A DNA stretch of 64,000 bases, taken from contig NZ_JBKFEY010000011.1 of assembly GCF_046507575.1 (NCBI RefSeq), positions 1 through 64,000 on the forward strand, written 5' to 3'. Shown here piece after piece: positions 7,971 through 15,840 of the stretch. How positions within the stretch are numbered: the stretch's first letter is position 1; each line of letters opens with the position of its first letter. Below the pieces are notes generated by a model, which was given only the letters and a program-made list of their open reading frames with translations, searched no databases and was not told the DNA's origin. A program made the position numbers and the translations under genes. Source of the DNA: Pontitalea aquivivens. Lineage in GTDB: Bacteria; Pseudomonadota; Alphaproteobacteria; Rhodobacterales; Rhodobacteraceae.

Positions 7971-10571
7971 ATGATAGATGCCCATGCCCGCCCCGCCGCC
8001 GAATGCCTGGCCGGCCTGGACGCCCGCCCCGATGGCCTGACCGGGGCCGAGGCGGATCGGCGTCTGTCCCGGCATGGCCCGAACCGCCTGCCCGAGGCCC
8101 ATGCGCGCGGCCCTGTGCTGCGCTTTGTGGCGCAGTTCAACAACGTGCTGATCTATGTGCTGCTGGGCGCGGCGCTGGTCACGGGCGCCTTGCAGCACTG
8201 GATCGACACCGGGGTCATTCTGGCGGTGGTTCTGGCCAATGCGGTGATCGGCTTTATCCAGGAGGGCAAGGCCGAAACCGCGATGGCGGCGATCCGCAAC
8301 ATGCTGGCCCCACGCGCGACCGTTCTGCGCGACGGGCGGCGCCAGAGCGTCGAGGGCGCGGTGATCGTGCCTGGCGACATCGTCTTGCTGGAGGCGGGCG
8401 ACAAGGTGCCCGCCGATCTGCGCGTTCTGGACGCACGCGGGCTGGCCGCACAAGAGGCGATCCTGACGGGCGAATCCGTCCCGGTGGAAAAGGGCGTGAC
8501 GCCGGTCAGCCCGGATGCCCCGCTTGGCGATCGCCGGTCGATGCTTTGGTCCGGGACATTGGTTACCAAGGGAACGGCGCGGGGGCTGGTCGTTGCCACC
8601 GGCCGCGCCACCGAGATCGGGCGCATCGGCGGGCTTCTGGCAGGGGTTGAACAGCTGACCACCCCGCTGATCGCACAGATGGATCATTTCGCGCGCTGGT
8701 TGTCGTTCCTGATCCTGCTGGCCGGGGTGCTGCTGCTTGCCTGGGGCTATTTTGTCGGCCATCAGGATTTCTCGGATCTGTTCATGACGGTGGTGGCCAT
8801 CGCGGTTTCGGCCATCCCCGAAGGATTGCCCGCGGTGATGACCATCACCCTGGCCATCGGCGTGCAGGCCATGGCCAGCCGCCATGCCATCGTGCGCCGC
8901 CTGCCCGCGATCGAGGCGATCGGCTCGGTCTCGGTCATCTGCACCGACAAGACCGGCACCCTGACCCGCAATGAAATGGTCGTCGTGGCCGCTGACACGC
9001 CGCAGGGCCGTTTCACCATCGCCGGCGAGGGCTATGCCCCGCAGGGCAAGGTCACGCCGGCAGGCGATCTGACGCGTCTGGCGCGCGCCGCGGCGCGGTG
9101 CAACGATGCGGCGCTGGTCGATCGCGGTGGCACCTGGACCGTCGAGGGCGATCCGATGGAAGGCGCGCTGCTGGCCTTTGCGGGCAAGATCGCGATCCCC
9201 CGCGATGGCCTGCGCCTGGATGCCATTCCCTTCGACAGTCGCCACCGTTTCATGGCCGTGCTGACCGAAACGGCGGATGGCCGCTGGACCCATGTCAAGG
9301 GCGCGCCCGAACGCGTGCTGCGCATGTGCCGCGATCTTGATCCTGACCACTGGCATGACCGGGCCGAGGCGATGGCGCGACGCGGTCTGCGGGTGCTTGC
9401 GCTGGCCGAACGGGCCGAGGCGGGCGTGGAAATCACCGAAGACACGCTTGACGGCAGCCTGACCTTTCTGGGCCTTGTCGGGCTGATCGACCCACCCCGC
9501 CCCGAGGCGATTGCCGCCGTGGCCGAATGTCGTGCGGCGGGCATCCGGGTAAAGATGATCACCGGCGATCACGCGGGCACCGCCGCCGCCATCGCCGCGC
9601 AGATCGGGCTGAAAAACACCCGCGCCGTTCTGACCGGCGCAGATCTGGACAAGCTGGATGACGCGCAACTTGCGCTTGAGGTGACCTCGGTCGACATTTT
9701 TGCCCGCACAAGCCCCGAAGACAAACTGCGTCTTGTGACCGCGATGCAGGCCAATGGCCTGTCGGTTGCGATGACCGGCGATGGCGTGAATGATGCGCCC
9801 GCGCTGAAACGCGCCGATGCGGGCATCGCCATGGGGCTGAAAGGGTCCGAAGCGGCCAAGGAGGCGGCCGATCTGGTGCTGGCGGATGACAATTTCGCCT
9901 CGATCGCGGCGGCGGTGCGCGAAGGCCGGACGGTCTATGACAACCTCAAGAAGGTGATCAGCTGGACCCTGCCCACCAATGCAGGCGAAAGCTTTGTCAT
10001 CATCGTCGCACTGATGGCGGGGATGGCGCTGCCGATGTCGGCGGTGCAGATCCTGTGGGTCAATCTGATTACCGGCATCACCCTTGGCATCGCCCTGGCC
10101 TTTGAGCCGACCGAGACCGGCACCATGCGCCGCCCGCCGCGCCCGCGCGACGCACCGATTCTGTCGGGCGGTCTGGTCTGGCATGTGGTTCTGGTGGCGC
10201 TGTTGTTCCTTGCGGCGGTGTTCGCCATCTTCAGCTATGCCATCGACAGGGGGTATCCGCTTGCTCTGGCGCAGACGATGGCGATGAACACCCTGGTCGT
10301 GCTGGAAATTTTCCATCTGTTCTTCATCCGCAACATTCACGGCACCTCACTGACATGGGCGGCGGCGCGCGGGACGAAGGTGGTCTGGACGGTGGTGACC
10401 GCCGTTACGGCCGCGCAATTCGCGGTGACCTATCTGCCGCCCTTGCAGGCGATTTTGGGCACACGGCCCGTTCCATTCACCGATGGCGTGCTGATCGTTG
10501 CAATCGGGGTCGCCTTCTTTGCGATCATCGAGATAGAAAAGCAGATCCGGCTTGGCCTGAGACGGCGTTGA
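7971..10571 (+). CDS. P-type (P2-like) cation-transporting ATPase
   Basis: An 866-residue ATP-driven membrane cation pump. It has a cation-ATPase N-terminal domain, the actuator TGES (about residue 166), PEGLP in M4, the phosphorylation motif DKTGTLT with Asp326, the hinge TGDGVNDAPALK, and a C-terminal block of membrane spans. This is the layout of Ca2+/Na+/H+-type P2 pumps. M5 keeps NAGES (N and E of the SERCA site), but M6 reads WVNLITGITLG where SERCA has WVNLVTDG, so the ion-binding Asp is absent and the ion cannot be named. The start at 7971 follows GAAGGAGAG; an in-frame ATG at 7923 is less likely. It diverges from the usp gene across the FNR-type site. Confidence 0.92.
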   Translation: MIDAHARPAAECLAGLDARPDGLTGAEADRRLSRHGPNRLPEAHARGPVLRFVAQFNNVLIYVLLGAALVTGALQHWIDTGVILAVVLANAVIGFIQEGKAETAMAAIRNMLAPRATVLRDGRRQSVEGAVIVPGDIVLLEAGDKVPADLRVLDARGLAAQEAILTGESVPVEKGVTPVSPDAPLGDRRSMLWSGTLVTKGTARGLVVATGRATEIGRIGGLLAGVEQLTTPLIAQMDHFARWLSFLILLAGVLLLAWGYFVGHQDFSDLFMTVVAIAVSAIPEGLPAVMTITLAIGVQAMASRHAIVRRLPAIEAIGSVSVICTDKTGTLTRNEMVVVAADTPQGRFTIAGEGYAPQGKVTPAGDLTRLARAAARCNDAALVDRGGTWTVEGDPMEGALLAFAGKIAIPRDGLRLDAIPFDSRHRFMAVLTETADGRWTHVKGAPERVLRMCRDLDPDHWHDRAEAMARRGLRVLALAERAEAGVEITEDTLDGSLTFLGLVGLIDPPRPEAIAAVAECRAAGIRVKMITGDHAGTAAAIAAQIGLKNTRAVLTGADLDKLDDAQLALEVTSVDIFARTSPEDKLRLVTAMQANGLSVAMTGDGVNDAPALKRADAGIAMGLKGSEAAKEAADLVLADDNFASIAAAVREGRTVYDNLKKVISWTLPTNAGESFVIIVALMAGMALPMSAVQILWVNLITGITLGIALAFEPTETGTMRRPPRPRDAPILSGGLVWHVVLVALLFLAAVFAIFSYAIDRGYPLALAQTMAMNTLVVLEIFHLFFIRNIHGTSLTWAAARGTKVVWTVVTAVTAAQFAVTYLPPLQAILGTRPVPFTDGVLIVAIGVAFFAIIEIEKQIRLGLRRR

Positions 10572-10633
10572 TCGCCATTGCCGGGCCACGCGCGTGGGTC
10601 CTTCTGCCGGCCACCTGACCGCAGGATCGGGTG

Positions 10634-10649
10634 GGGGCCGTTTGGCCCC
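10634..10649. terminator. Hairpin between convergent genes
   Basis: GGGGCC (10634-10639) pairs with GGCCCC (10644-10649) across a GTTT loop, and GGAAAA follows on the plus strand. It lies between the end of the ATPase gene and the end of the DUF2478 gene and could end either transcript. The lack of a T-run keeps confidence modest. Confidence 0.4.
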
Positions 10650-10655
10650 GGAAAA

Positions 10656-11150
10656 TCAGTGCGCCTTGAACCAGTGGACAATCCCGGCCGGGTCGGGCGG
10701 TAAGGCCTGGGCGAGACCGCCGGAAAATTCCTGGAAGGCGGGCAGGTTCAGCGCATTCACCCCGACCAGGACCGGAATCCCGCGATCCAGCGCCTCGGCG
10801 ATCAGGGCGGAAAGGCCGCGGCCTTCCGTTTCGCGTTTCCCGAACTTGTTGACGATCAGCAGATCGGCCCCGTCCAGCCGCTGTTCGACCTGTTGCACGG
10901 TCTGTTCCAGCGCACCTGAATCAAGCCGGCATCCGCGGGCAAGATCGCCCCGGTCCTCGCTGATGCGGATCACCGGACCATCGGGCAGGATACGCAGGTC
11001 CATGTCGCATTTTGCCCGCCCCGGCCGGGTGGTGTTGGTCTGAACGGTGCCGCACAGGCGCAGGCCCTCGGCGGCAAGCAATTCGGTGGCCTGGGCAATC
11101 AACGCATCCGTGCGCCCGCGGCCCTGAAGGGTGACATAGCCAAGTTTCAT
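10656..11150 (-). CDS. DUF2478 protein (molybdenum-associated, predicted nucleotide-binding)
   Basis: A 164-residue protein of the DUF2478 family, often found beside molybdenum-cofactor or molybdate genes and predicted to be NTPase-like; the function is unproven. Recognisable family stretches are the N-terminal GYVTLQGRGRTDALIA (in place of a canonical P-loop) and NKFGKRETEGRGL, followed by a short C-terminal part ending HWFKAH. It overlaps the end of moaC by four bases (ATGA) and is the last gene of the moaA-moaD-moaC operon, which supports a role in Mo-cofactor metabolism. Confidence 0.8.
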   Translation of the reverse strand: MKLGYVTLQGRGRTDALIAQATELLAAEGLRLCGTVQTNTTRPGRAKCDMDLRILPDGPVIRISEDRGDLARGCRLDSGALEQTVQQVEQRLDGADLLIVNKFGKRETEGRGLSALIAEALDRGIPVLVGVNALNLPAFQEFSGGLAQALPPDPAGIVHWFKAH

Positions 11151-11638
11151 CGCGCGGTCCCCGACCCTGTTGCGGCATAGCGGCCCGATTTCCCGCCTTC
11201 TTTCAAGGCAAGATGAACCCCTTCGATGCGCATTCCCTTTTCCGCGGCCTTGAGCATGTCATAGATCGTCAGGGCGGCAACCGTGGCGGCGGTCAGGGCC
11301 TCCATCTCAACGCCGGTATTGCCGTGGGTGCGCACCGTCGCGCGGATACGCACGCCGGGCAAGGCGGTGTCGGGTGCGAAATCCACCGAAGCCTGTGTCA
11401 ACGGCAGGGGGTGGCACAACGGGATCAGATCGGCGGTGCGCTTGGCGGCCATGATCCCCGCCAGCCGCGCGACGCCCAGCACATCGCCCTTGGCGGCGGT
11501 GCCCGCCAGCACCAGCACCAGCGTTTCCGGGGTCATGACAACGGATGCTTCGGCGATGGCAAGGCGGTCGGTGGGCGATTTGTCCGCCACATCGACCATA
11601 TGCGCGTGCCCTTCGGCATTGAAATGGGTCAGGGTCAT
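11147..11638 (-). CDS. moaC: Cyclic pyranopterin monophosphate synthase MoaC
   Basis: MoaC converts the MoaA product 3',8-cyclo-GTP into cyclic pyranopterin monophosphate. The 163-residue protein has the N-terminal HFNAEGHAHMVDV motif, the central LIPLCHPL motif, and the C-terminal MLKAAEKGMRIEGV with KEGGKSG, including the conserved lysines of the active site. Length is normal. It follows moaD after a 1-nt gap and overlaps the DUF2478 start. Confidence 0.97.
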   Translation of the reverse strand: MTLTHFNAEGHAHMVDVADKSPTDRLAIAEASVVMTPETLVLVLAGTAAKGDVLGVARLAGIMAAKRTADLIPLCHPLPLTQASVDFAPDTALPGVRIRATVRTHGNTGVEMEALTAATVAALTIYDMLKAAEKGMRIEGVHLALKEGGKSGRYAATGSGTAR

Positions 11639-11639
11639 C

Positions 11640-11894
11640 CTAGCCCCCCGTCATCGGTGGAAAAAAGGCCACCTCGCGCACGCCGTCCAGCGGCGCCGTG
11701 GGGTCGGCCAGAACCTGATCAAGCGCCACACGGACCGCCGAGGGGTCGGCGAAGGCGGCGGCGTGGCGATCGCTGCGCTGCGCCAGTTCCGTGATCAGTT
11801 CGGCTGCGGTTGTCGCAGCTGTTTCAATCCGTTCGCGCGGTTCCGCGATGCGTTCGCGCAGCCAGGCGAAATACAGGACATCCAGGCTTTGCAT
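11640..11894 (-). CDS. moaD: Molybdopterin synthase sulfur carrier subunit MoaD
   Basis: An 84-residue ubiquitin-like protein with the obligatory C-terminal Gly-Gly (ending PPMTGG), which is thiocarboxylated to deliver sulfur for molybdopterin. It begins LDVLYFAWLRE, typical of MoaD. It starts 2 nt after moaA. The partner MoaE is not in this operon or elsewhere in the window, which is unusual since moaD and moaE are commonly adjacent. Confidence 0.94.
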   Translation of the reverse strand: MQSLDVLYFAWLRERIAEPRERIETAATTAAELITELAQRSDRHAAAFADPSAVRVALDQVLADPTAPLDGVREVAFFPPMTGG

Positions 11895-11896
11895 CT

Positions 11897-12946
11897 TCAG
11901 CCTCCGGTGTGGTTCATCGTGCGGCGCATCGCGCCTGCGACGGTCTGGCGGGAATAGTCGAAATCATGGCCCGCCGGTTTCAGGCCGATGCCGGCGCGGA
12001 TCGCTGTCTTCAGCACCGCCGGATCGTCGCTTTCGCGCAGAACGCCGCGCAGATCGCTGGCGCCTTCCTGGCCTAGGCAGGTGAACAGTTCGCCCGTGCA
12101 GCTAAGCCGCACCCGGTTGCAGCTTTCGCAAAAACTGTGGCTGAGCGGCGTGATGAAGCCGATCTTCTGGCCGGTTTCTTCCAGCCGGACATAGCGCGCG
12201 GGGCCGCCGGTGGTTTCGGCCAGATCGGTCAGGTGAAAGCGCGTGGCCAGCCGGGCGCGCAGGTCCGACAATGGCCAGAACTGATCCAGCCGTTCCTCGA
12301 CTGCGGATTGGCCCATGGGCATCACCTCGATGAAGGTCAGATCGTGGCCTTCGGCGCCGCACCAATCCACCAACGGGAACAGCTCATTCTCGGTAAAGCC
12401 CTTCAGGGCGACGGTGTTGATCTTGACGCGCAGCCCCGCATCGCGGGCGGCCTTGATGCCATCCAGCACCGGGGCCAGCTGGCCGCGCCGGGTCAAAGAG
12501 GCGAATTTTTCAGGGTTCAGCGTATCCAGCGACACATTCACCCGCCGCACGCCGCAGGCCGCCAGTTCGGCGGCATGGCGCGCCAGCTGGCTGCCATTGG
12601 TGGTCAGCGTCAGTTCGCGCAGCGCGCCGCTGTCCAGGTGCCGCGACAGGCGACGAAAGAATTGCATGACATCGCGGCGCACCAGCGGTTCACCGCCGGT
12701 GACGCGCAACTTGGTCACGCCCAGGTCGATGAAGGCGGAACAGAGCCGGTCCATCTCTTCCAGGCTAAGCAAATCGCGCCGGGGCAGGAACTGCATCTTT
12801 TCCGACATGCAATAGGTGCAGCGGAAATCGCAGCGATCCGTGACCGAGACACGCAGATAGCCGACCTTGCGGCAAAAACGGTCCATCAGCGGGCCACAGG
12901 CGGGCCGATGGGGCCCGGTTGCAAAACTGCCTTGGTTCTGGATCAT
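11897..12946 (-). CDS. moaA: GTP 3',8-cyclase MoaA
   Basis: MoaA is the radical-SAM enzyme that performs the first step of molybdenum cofactor synthesis, from GTP to 3',8-cyclo-GTP. The 349-residue protein has the N-terminal [4Fe-4S] motif C-x3-C-x2-C in DRCDFRCTYC, the second cluster motif C-x2-C-x13-C beginning CESCNRVRLSC, and the C-terminal Gly-Gly needed for activity. The start MIQNQG at 12946 is chosen; an ATG at 13000 would lie inside the hairpin region. It is the first gene of moaA-moaD-moaC-DUF2478 and lies downstream of the molybdoenzyme gene on the same strand. Confidence 0.96.
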   Translation of the reverse strand: MIQNQGSFATGPHRPACGPLMDRFCRKVGYLRVSVTDRCDFRCTYCMSEKMQFLPRRDLLSLEEMDRLCSAFIDLGVTKLRVTGGEPLVRRDVMQFFRRLSRHLDSGALRELTLTTNGSQLARHAAELAACGVRRVNVSLDTLNPEKFASLTRRGQLAPVLDGIKAARDAGLRVKINTVALKGFTENELFPLVDWCGAEGHDLTFIEVMPMGQSAVEERLDQFWPLSDLRARLATRFHLTDLAETTGGPARYVRLEETGQKIGFITPLSHSFCESCNRVRLSCTGELFTCLGQEGASDLRGVLRESDDPAVLKTAIRAGIGLKPAGHDFDYSRQTVAGAMRRTMNHTGG

Positions 12947-12965
12947 CTTGCATCTTTCTGTGCTG

Positions 12966-13032
12966 GCGCGCGGGCCCGAAGGGACGGGGCCCGCGCGCAA
13001 GGATGGCAGCCGGGGAAAAGGCCGGCTGCCAT
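12966..13032 (-). terminator. Two tandem perfect hairpins between torA-like gene and moaA
   Basis: Hairpin one (first met by transcription from the reductase gene) is an 11-bp perfect stem, 13003-13013 with 13022-13032, with an 8-nt loop. Hairpin two is a 12-bp perfect GC-only stem, 12966-12977 with 12987-12998, with a 9-nt loop. They begin 13 nt after the reductase stop and end about 20 nt before the moaA start. They probably terminate or attenuate read-through, although neither has a T-run. Confidence 0.6.
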
Positions 13033-13045
13033 TCGGGGGCAGGGA

Positions 13046-15727
13046 TCAGTTCACCGCGTCCGATGCGTTCTTCATCAGGAAGTCGGTGACCAGCGCCATT
13101 TCCGCATCATCCAGCCCCGCGCGCGGGAACATGGACGGCAGGATGCCTTTCCACTGCATCTGCGTGAAGCCGCCCGGATCGCGCGGGCCATGGCAGACGG
13201 TGCAGCGTTCGTAGAAGATCTTCTCGCCCGGCTCCATGCTGGCGTAAAGCGAGGCCACCAGGTCATAGATCCGGTCAAGTCCCAGCTTTTCGTCATCAAC
13301 GGCAGCGACGGCCACATCTTCCAGGATCGGCGGCTTGTCATAGGCCATGTTCGGGCCTTCGGGGTCTTCGCATTTGCGCATGCTGACAAGGCAGGTGTTG
13401 GCCGTGGTCGCCTGGCTAAGCCCCGAGGACCGCTGCGTCGAGGTCAGGAAGTTCACCAGACCCGAGTTGCAGCGCCCCTTGCTGTCCAGTTGCGGCCAGC
13501 CCCCTTCATAGATCGAGACGACGCCGGGCATGATGTCATCGGACACCACCGCGCCTGCGATCACGGTGCCGCGATCATTGTACAACTCGACCAGATCGCC
13601 ATCGGCAATCCCGCGCGCTTCGGCATCCTGACGGTTGACCCGCACCGGCTCGCGGCCCTGCACCATGTACAGATCGCGCAGCCGTTCCGAATTGCCCATC
13701 TGGCTGTGCAGGCGGAACCACGGGTGGGGGCTGACCACATGCAGCTGGCCTTCCCTGGCATTGCCCAGATATTCGTGCGGCTCAAGCCAGACCGGCATGC
13801 CGGGCATGTCCTCCAGCCCCATTTCGGCGATGGTGTCGCAGAACATCTCGATCTTGCCCGAACGGGTGTGCAGCGGCTTGGCTTCCGGGTCGGCGTAGAA
13901 ATCGCCGTGGCGCACCCACTGCCGGGCCTCTTGCGGGGCTTTCTGCCAGGCGTAGCCTTTTTCCCAGAACTCCTCGAAGGGCGTATCCTGCGCCGCGGCC
14001 GTGCGGCCATAGGCGAATTTCAGGATGTCCATGTATTCGGGGAACTGGTCCCATTCGTGATAGGCCGAGGCCACGCCCAGCAGATCGGCCAGCGCGCCGA
14101 ATATCTCGAAATCGTCGCGGCTTTCGCCGACCGGGTCGATCACCTTCTTCATCGCATAGATGCGGTCGTTCGAATAGGTGCCGCCAACCGAGATGTCATC
14201 GCGTTCCAGCGACGAGGTCGCGGGCAGCACGATATCGGCCCAACGCGTGGCTGCCGTCCACCAGACATCCTGGCTGACGATGGTTTCGACCCTTTGCAAC
14301 GCGCGGATCAGCCGGTTCGTATCCTGCTGGTGCGACATGAAGTTGTTGCCGGAATTGTAGATCATCTTGACGTCAGGATAGACGCCCTTGTTGCCGTTAT
14401 AGGTGAATTCCATGCCGGGGTTTTCCAGCATTTCGGTGATGCGCGAGGCCGGGCAGATGCCCTTGACCAGGTTCTTGCCCTGGCTAAGGCCCGCCGGTGT
14501 CGCCTTGCCCGATTGCGGCATGCCGCCGTTGCCGTAATGCCAGCTGAAGCCCACGCCTTCGCCCGGCTTGCCGATCTTGCCGGTCAGCGCGGCAAAGTTG
14601 ACGATGGCCCAGTGGGTCAGTTCGCCGTGATGCGCGCGCTGCAGCGACCAGGCGCCCGCGATTTCGGTTTTCGAGGTGGCCAGCAGCTCGGCCAGTGCGC
14701 GGATCCTGTCGGCCGGGATGCCGGTGATGCCCGCTGCCCATTCCGGCGTTTTCGGCGTGCCGTCGGTGTCGCCCTTGACATAGGCGATCCACTTGTCGGA
14801 CCCGACGGTGTATTTTTCCATGTAGGCGCGGTCTTCCAGACCCTTTTCCAGCACATGGAAGGCCATCGCGTTGAACAGGGCGACGTCGGTGTTGGGGATG
14901 ATCTGCACCCATTCCGAACCAAAGAATTCATCCGAGGCTGTTTTCTGTGGGTTGATCGAGATGAACTTGCAGCCGTTGTCGCGGATCTGTTCCCAGGGCT
15001 GGTACATGCCGTGGTCGGCCACCGTATATTCCACGCGGTTGTTCTTGATCGGGTCGCAGCCGACCAGAACGAAGACCTCGGTGTTGTCACGGATGACTTC
15101 CCAGGCGGTCTGGGCGGAATAGACCTCCATATCGCCGATGACATGGGGCAGGCTGATCTGGCTGGCGCCGGCGGACCAGTCGCCCTGGGTGTTGGTGCAG
15201 CCGCCGATCAGGTTGAACAGGCGGCCCTGCAGCACGTTGGGGCGCATCAGGCCGGCGTGGCTCCAACCACCGTAGGACGACGAAAAGATCGCCGGGTTGC
15301 CATGGTCGGCCACGGTGTCCACGATCGCCTTCGCGGTCAGCTTCAGCGCGGTGTCCCAATCGACGCGGACATATTCTTCCTTGCCGCGCAGTTCGGGCCT
15401 GGTGTCGCCCGATTCCCAGCCTTCCAGATAGGATTTGCGGACCATCGGATAGTTGATCCGGGTCTTGTCATAGGTGCGGTCCAGCACGCCGAAACTAAGC
15501 ATCTCGGTCGGGCGCTGATCCAGTTCCATCATCGGCGACAGGCCGACCAGCTTGCCATCGCGCACGACGGCCTCGAACGGGCCGTAGTGGGTGGCGTGGA
15601 AGATGCGGCCTGTATGCGAATTGGGGTCGATCGCGGCCAGCGCGGTGCTGCCCAGCAGGCTTCCGACGCCAAAGGCGGCGACGCCGCCCTGCAAAAAGGC
15701 GCGGCGGGTTGGGTTGGTAAACGACAT
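13046..15727 (-). CDS. torA: TorA/DMSO-reductase-family molybdoenzyme with C-terminal haem c domain
   Basis: An 893-residue periplasmic molybdopterin enzyme of the TMAO/DMSO/biotin-sulfoxide reductase group, probably reducing TMAO or a related N- or S-oxide. It carries a Tat signal (TRRAFLQGG, residues about 7-15). It has no N-terminal [4Fe-4S] cysteine motif, as expected for this subgroup, and keeps the SYGGWS region where the Mo-ligating Ser sits. The domain normally ends near residue 790. Here about 100 residues are added, with a haem c site CTVCH (C842, C845, H846) and a Met-rich stretch after it. Neither a TorC-type multihaem donor nor a TorD chaperone is encoded nearby, so the fused haem may be the electron entry point. 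It diverges from a TorR-like regulator and is followed by moaADC. The substrate is inferred from the TorT/TorS-like neighbours. Confidence 0.88.
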   Translation of the reverse strand: MSFTNPTRRAFLQGGVAAFGVGSLLGSTALAAIDPNSHTGRIFHATHYGPFEAVVRDGKLVGLSPMMELDQRPTEMLSFGVLDRTYDKTRINYPMVRKSYLEGWESGDTRPELRGKEEYVRVDWDTALKLTAKAIVDTVADHGNPAIFSSSYGGWSHAGLMRPNVLQGRLFNLIGGCTNTQGDWSAGASQISLPHVIGDMEVYSAQTAWEVIRDNTEVFVLVGCDPIKNNRVEYTVADHGMYQPWEQIRDNGCKFISINPQKTASDEFFGSEWVQIIPNTDVALFNAMAFHVLEKGLEDRAYMEKYTVGSDKWIAYVKGDTDGTPKTPEWAAGITGIPADRIRALAELLATSKTEIAGAWSLQRAHHGELTHWAIVNFAALTGKIGKPGEGVGFSWHYGNGGMPQSGKATPAGLSQGKNLVKGICPASRITEMLENPGMEFTYNGNKGVYPDVKMIYNSGNNFMSHQQDTNRLIRALQRVETIVSQDVWWTAATRWADIVLPATSSLERDDISVGGTYSNDRIYAMKKVIDPVGESRDDFEIFGALADLLGVASAYHEWDQFPEYMDILKFAYGRTAAAQDTPFEEFWEKGYAWQKAPQEARQWVRHGDFYADPEAKPLHTRSGKIEMFCDTIAEMGLEDMPGMPVWLEPHEYLGNAREGQLHVVSPHPWFRLHSQMGNSERLRDLYMVQGREPVRVNRQDAEARGIADGDLVELYNDRGTVIAGAVVSDDIMPGVVSIYEGGWPQLDSKGRCNSGLVNFLTSTQRSSGLSQATTANTCLVSMRKCEDPEGPNMAYDKPPILEDVAVAAVDDEKLGLDRIYDLVASLYASMEPGEKIFYERCTVCHGPRDPGGFTQMQWKGILPSMFPRAGLDDAEMALVTDFLMKNASDAVN

Positions 15728-15759
15728 CGTGGCCTCCGTAAGCTGCGCGTTCGAGGCGG

Positions 15760-15834
15760 TTTACCAATTTGGGCGGGGGCGCCCGTTGATGTCGCGCAAT
15801 TTACATTGTGTGAAAATGTAAAGATTTGTAAACA
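15760..15834. promoter_or_regulatory. Candidate TorR operator with ATGTAAA-type repeats
   Basis: In the 113-bp divergent region, ATGTAAA at 15816-15822 and TTGTAAA at 15826-15832 are direct repeats exactly 10 bp apart. A third copy lies inverted at 15800-15806 (TTTACAT), forming the palindrome TTTACATT-N7-AATGTAAA (15800-15822). A weaker TTTACC lies at 15760-15765. Ten-base phasing is the hallmark of OmpR-family regulators such as TorR. The repeats abut the torR start, suggesting autoregulation together with control of the reductase. The motif differs from the E. coli tor box. Confidence 0.55.
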
Positions 15835-15840
15835 TCACCC

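Noticed and set aside
7740..10340. 866-codon open frame opposite the P-type ATPase
   Set aside because: It is a frame-shadow of the ATPase with low-complexity His/Gln/Arg-rich translation and no recognisable motif.
15786..15799. TTGAT-N4-CGCAA as an FNR site upstream of the reductase
   Set aside because: Only one half-site is good; the second matches 3 of 5 bases. The TGTAAA repeats are the more convincing signal there.
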